From contig CM055113.1 in the NCBI GenBank assembly GCA_029204225.1, positions 10,254,364-10,318,363 on the forward strand: a stretch of DNA of 64,000 bases. Reading direction: 5' to 3'. Below, in pieces: positions 60,708 to 64,000 of this stretch (positions within the stretch are counted from its first letter, which is position 1; the number at the start of each line of letters is the position of its first letter). The position numbers and the translations under genes were made by a program. The notes below the pieces were generated by a model that saw only the letters and a program-made list of their open reading frames with translations, had not been told where the DNA came from and did not search any database. The DNA comes from Diphasiastrum complanatum. Taxonomy: Eukaryota; Streptophyta; Lycopodiopsida; Lycopodiales; Lycopodiaceae.

Positions 60708-61672
60708 TCATCTATGTGGATATCTGAAGGTGTTTCCCACTCTTGCAGTGAGAGTGCTATTGCTATTTGTAGATCGACAGCTATTTGTGGCTAGACTTGG
60801 TTCTCTAGGCAATAGGTTGGCCTCTTGCAAGTCTAGTTCGGCGAATGAGAATCCATCTAGATCTAGTTGCGGTCCTTCAACTAGATGTGACTCTAGTTGA
60901 GGTTCGATCAAAAGGTCCTCTAATATGACATGTTTTTCTTCGATGGCATCTAGTTCTGATGGTGTATGGTCTTTCCTTCACCCTCATTCTGTTCAAGAGA
61001 CTCTAAGAATGCATCTATGGCACTGGCAAGTCCTTTTTTGATCATTACTTCAGGTGTCTCTATCGACCTATCGTGCTCATAGAAAATTCCCTGCTCCTCT
61101 AATTCTAGAGGAGGCATCTCAGTATCGTGCATAAGATCTGCAAAATACAAGCTGATAGTTTCATGGGACTCCTCCTGTGGGTACTCCTCTACCATATTGT
61201 CAAAAGATCCTAAGCTCTCATCATCGCTGATGGGTTGATATGGGCTTGTGCCTCCATCATTCATGGACATTCGGTCAACATCAAGTGATGTACTTAGTTG
61301 GTCAAAAGATAGTTCACTCCACCCATTTGTTGATGGCTCACTAGTCACACTAGTGGATTGGTCTATCCCATCAAGGAGGGGATCATATATGTTATGTCTC
61401 AAGGGGGTATTCAATATTCTTTCTCTCTCAACCTAATCTGACGTTCTAGATTCATGGCCCACGAGCGCCAGGTTTCCGTCACTATTCTCTCTGTTGCAAT
61501 TATTTCTACATGCAGGGGTTGGCATATGTGGCCTTTTGATTATTGCCCTATCCTTTACAATGCCGAACAACCATTTGAAACTCCTGTAGGTGGAATTTGT
61601 TCTACTAGGTGTTGGGTACGTAGTTTCTACACCTATGTATCCAAAATGCTCATATAGTAGGCCCTCATCCAT
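60708..61672 (-). pseudogene. Acidic gag-leader frames of the Gypsy element
   Basis: Three minus-strand frames (61,672-61,433, 61,414-60,950, 60,911-60,708) are rich in Asp, Glu and Ser (PISDDESLGSFDNMVEEYPQ) and lead toward gag. They are separated by stops and shifts. Composition resembles the acidic N-terminus of the gag frame. No domain was recognised. Confidence 0.45.
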
Positions 61673-61812
61673 GGCTCTTCCTATGTGATAATCGTTTGTG
61701 GTATATTTCGAACAACAAGTGTAATTGTAAGTTCAAATGATCATCGTTGGACTCTATCTACCTTTACGGCTAGAACTCTTTGGACTAGTTTCCCCCTACG
61801 CTTCTCATCTTT

Positions 61813-61920
61813 CTACTGAATTCGACAAGTTCCTTTTAGATGGCCTACCCTATCGCAGTATCCACATATTGTATTCCAACAATCATTAGTGGCATGATCT
61901 TCTTGGCAATACCGACACAA
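61813..61920 (-). pseudogene. Tandem CCHC zinc knuckles upstream of gag
   Basis: The minus strand reads CRYCQEDHATNDC then CGYCDRVGHLKGTC and stops (TAG, 61,815-61,813). The second is a canonical CX2CX4HX4C retroviral-type knuckle; the first has one residue less before His. They lie 5' of the gag domain, the reverse of the usual order. Confidence 0.65.
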
Positions 61921-62463
61921 TGGTATGGACTGATGGGCATAGTGGACTGATCAACTCTTGTTGATTCCGAAGTCGTCTTACATCTAGAGTCAAAGCTAAC
62001 AATGTTGCATGCATATCTCTCAAATGGATCATCTCCACTAATTCACGACGCTCAAGCTTAACCTTTTCATCAGGGTTCGTTGAATTGCCTTGCCTAAAGA
62101 GGTACCCACGTAAGAGTACCCCTAGCCAGGTGAAGAAGTCGATTGATCGTAGGCCTATATAGGGTCCTCATCTGGTTAGGAGCTATTGCCTATAAATTTG
62201 TTGGGCCCGTAGGATGCCAACCATAATTGTTCTAGATCAATACCACATCTATGATCCTCGCTATCAATTTCTCATAGTAATGGCTCATCCAACACAGGTG
62301 GTATTCAATCATCAACTCAAAGAATGCCCCTGACAATTCATTTGTGGGACCAACACACATCATTGTGTGATGTTAACCACCTCGACATTCAATACCAAGG
62401 TTGACGGTCTTGACAATACACTCATTCAACCAGCAAATTTCTAATACATCTTCATTGTAGGCC

Positions 62464-62657
62464 TTCGTCTTTCAAACAATACTCCCTTATCAAATTACTC
62501 TCGGCGGACGCACCAATGTTAGGCGTCTGGCGGGTCAAATAACATAAGCAACTTGCAAATGGCTAATCTGTACAGTTCACAACCCTATGTATAGATAATC
62601 GCCTTTCAAACAATAGCCCATTATCAAATTCCTCTTGGCAAACGCAGCAATGTTAGG
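62464..62657 (-). repeat. Two direct copies of a probable LTR/primer-site junction
   Basis: About 60 bp (CTTTCAAACAATA-CCC-TTATCAAATT...AATGTTAGG) occurs at 62,464-62,524 and again at 62,588-62,657. On the minus strand each copy reads CCTAACA then TTGGTGCGTCCGCC (or TTGCTGCGTTTGCC), which looks like an LTR end followed by a primer site. Confidence 0.5.
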
Positions 62658-64000
62658 GCCATTTTCGGCAGGGGATTGGTCCAGCCAAAACGTCCTAAAA
62701 GGGTCAAGGGGCCCCACCTCTAATGGCGGTTGAGCCCTACGTGAGCAACAGAGGATTTTCCACTTCCAACCCTGATGGCCTTCTCTATTGCCCCGTGCTC
62801 CCCAACCGATGAGAGTTTTCCAGGCTCTCAGAGATACGGTTGCAAGGAGGGGTGCTGTCACTTTTGGTGCAATGATTCACTAGCTTTCTAGGGTTACGGT
62901 GGTTCTGTAAAACTTCTGATCACTAATTCGCGTTAGGATCTTGCTAACATCTCTTTCCCCATTGAATTCGGCTTACAACTAGTAAAAATCTCACATGGGC
63001 TGGAAACCGATTTATTGTCTATGATGTGCTCGTGGGGTGCAAGTTATATGCACCGCTTTGTTTGCTAAGCGGCAGTATTTTCGCCGACCATCAGGTCTAG
63101 GTATTTCGCTAGACAGAACCGATGGCGGGTGTGACTCGTGTGACGCTTAACCAAGGCGGTGTTTTTCAATCGTGGATGGTAGACAACCCGCTCTGGTGTT
63201 TCACAGAGGTCGGGTCCAAATGATACGTTTCATAAATGACGAACAAACGATTCCAAGTTAACGATTTCCACAACTTATCAATCATGCCGTATGTCAACTA
63301 GTTTATAGACCGACCAACAGCCACATGCAGTTCCTATGAAAAAAAACCAGGCTCCCCTACTAGCAATGTATGATCTACTAGTAGAACATTGTTTTAACTT
63401 TAAAATAAAGAAGCGATTCCTTACTAAGTACAATTCAACTCATGAACCCATTGTCTCCTCCCCTCTTACCTAACGGAAAACAATTCCATCGTCAGTCTAG
63501 TTCAAATCATTCAAAAATAGCAATTATGGCGTAAATATTGATACCCTAGATGACGCATGGAGTAAATGGAAAACCTCAATAGGGCTTACCCTATCCGGCC
63601 AAAGTCACAACCGATTTTATCATGTCAAAACAATAGCAAGTACGGAATCTTTGGAGTGCCTAGTTCCTGAAACACTTCACACCGGCAAACTACAACTTTG
63701 GTTCTAAAATTTTTAGTACGATTCACTATAATATACAATCGACCCATAGTCTACGACAGTGTGTTCACTAGTTAAATAATTTGAGTACTGAATTCAAACA
63801 AACAAAAAATTTATTTCAAGCAAATGATTATGAGTCCATACTACCGAAAAACCAACAAATACGAGGTCAAAGATTTAGAACCGTCATACCTCAATGTCCG
63901 TGTAGGTAGCCAAATGCCGGGGATACTCTAGTCATGAATGCTTCTACTAATTTGATTTCAACATTCGCTTCTTTGGCCTCACCATTTGTAACGAGACACT
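62658..64000 (-). other. Probable Gypsy LTR or leader, no gene
   Basis: About 1.3 kb without coding motif up to the window edge. It is placed where the 5' LTR of the minus-strand Gypsy element should be; the outer border lies outside the window or was not recognised. Confidence 0.35.

Noticed and set aside
1-64000. CRISPR arrays, bacterial operons, rRNA or tRNA genes
   Set aside because: The window is eukaryotic; no spaced identical repeats, rRNA signatures or convincing tRNA B-box with cloverleaf were found on either strand.

Overview
The window looks like a repeat-rich stretch of a large land-plant nuclear genome. The evidence is one intron-rich plant-type kinesin-14 gene, plant Ty1/Copia and Ty3/Gypsy retroelements with initiator-Met-type primer sites, long AT-rich intergenic DNA and many (GA/CT)n tracts. 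The species cannot be read from the sequence; repeat density fits a fern, lycophyte or gymnosperm-sized genome, but that is inference.

Layout. 1-2.5 kb: a decayed ORF cluster with an integrase-type HHCC zinc motif. 2.5-9.2 kb: a complete minus-strand Copia element (LTRs 615 and 612 bp, 5-bp target duplication GATCT) whose gag zinc knuckle is split by a 733-bp solo LTR with its own duplication. 9.2-15 kb: AT-rich DNA with Copia scraps and inverted repeats. 15.6-24.8 kb: the one clear host gene, a minus-strand kinesin-14 (calponin-homology domain, coiled coil, motor) resolved into about 20 exons. 25-28.9 kb: intergenic DNA, a GC-rich hairpin block and a Gypsy integrase relic. 29-45 kb: a nest at least three levels deep. 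An old Copia (outer) is interrupted in frame by a 13.5-kb Copia (29,100-42,563, target duplication CAAAC), which is itself interrupted by a 7.4-kb DNA transposon (31,898-39,336) with near-perfect terminal inverted repeats. 45-58.5 kb: relics and a pair of 1.57-kb inverted repeat arms around further Copia debris. 58.5-64 kb: a minus-strand Gypsy-type gag region and probable LTR.

The most striking object is the DNA transposon at 31.9-39.3 kb. It carries three spliced genes: a decayed DDE-type transposase (+), a gene whose N-terminus is a divergent histone H3/CENH3 fold continuing into a Ulp1/C48 SUMO-protease-like domain (+), and a convergent gene (-) with a weak BAH-like N-terminus. A mobile element encoding a centromeric-histone-like domain linked to a deSUMOylase fold, next to a possible chromatin reader, suggests the element manipulates or targets chromatin. 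I know of no described transposon with this gene set.
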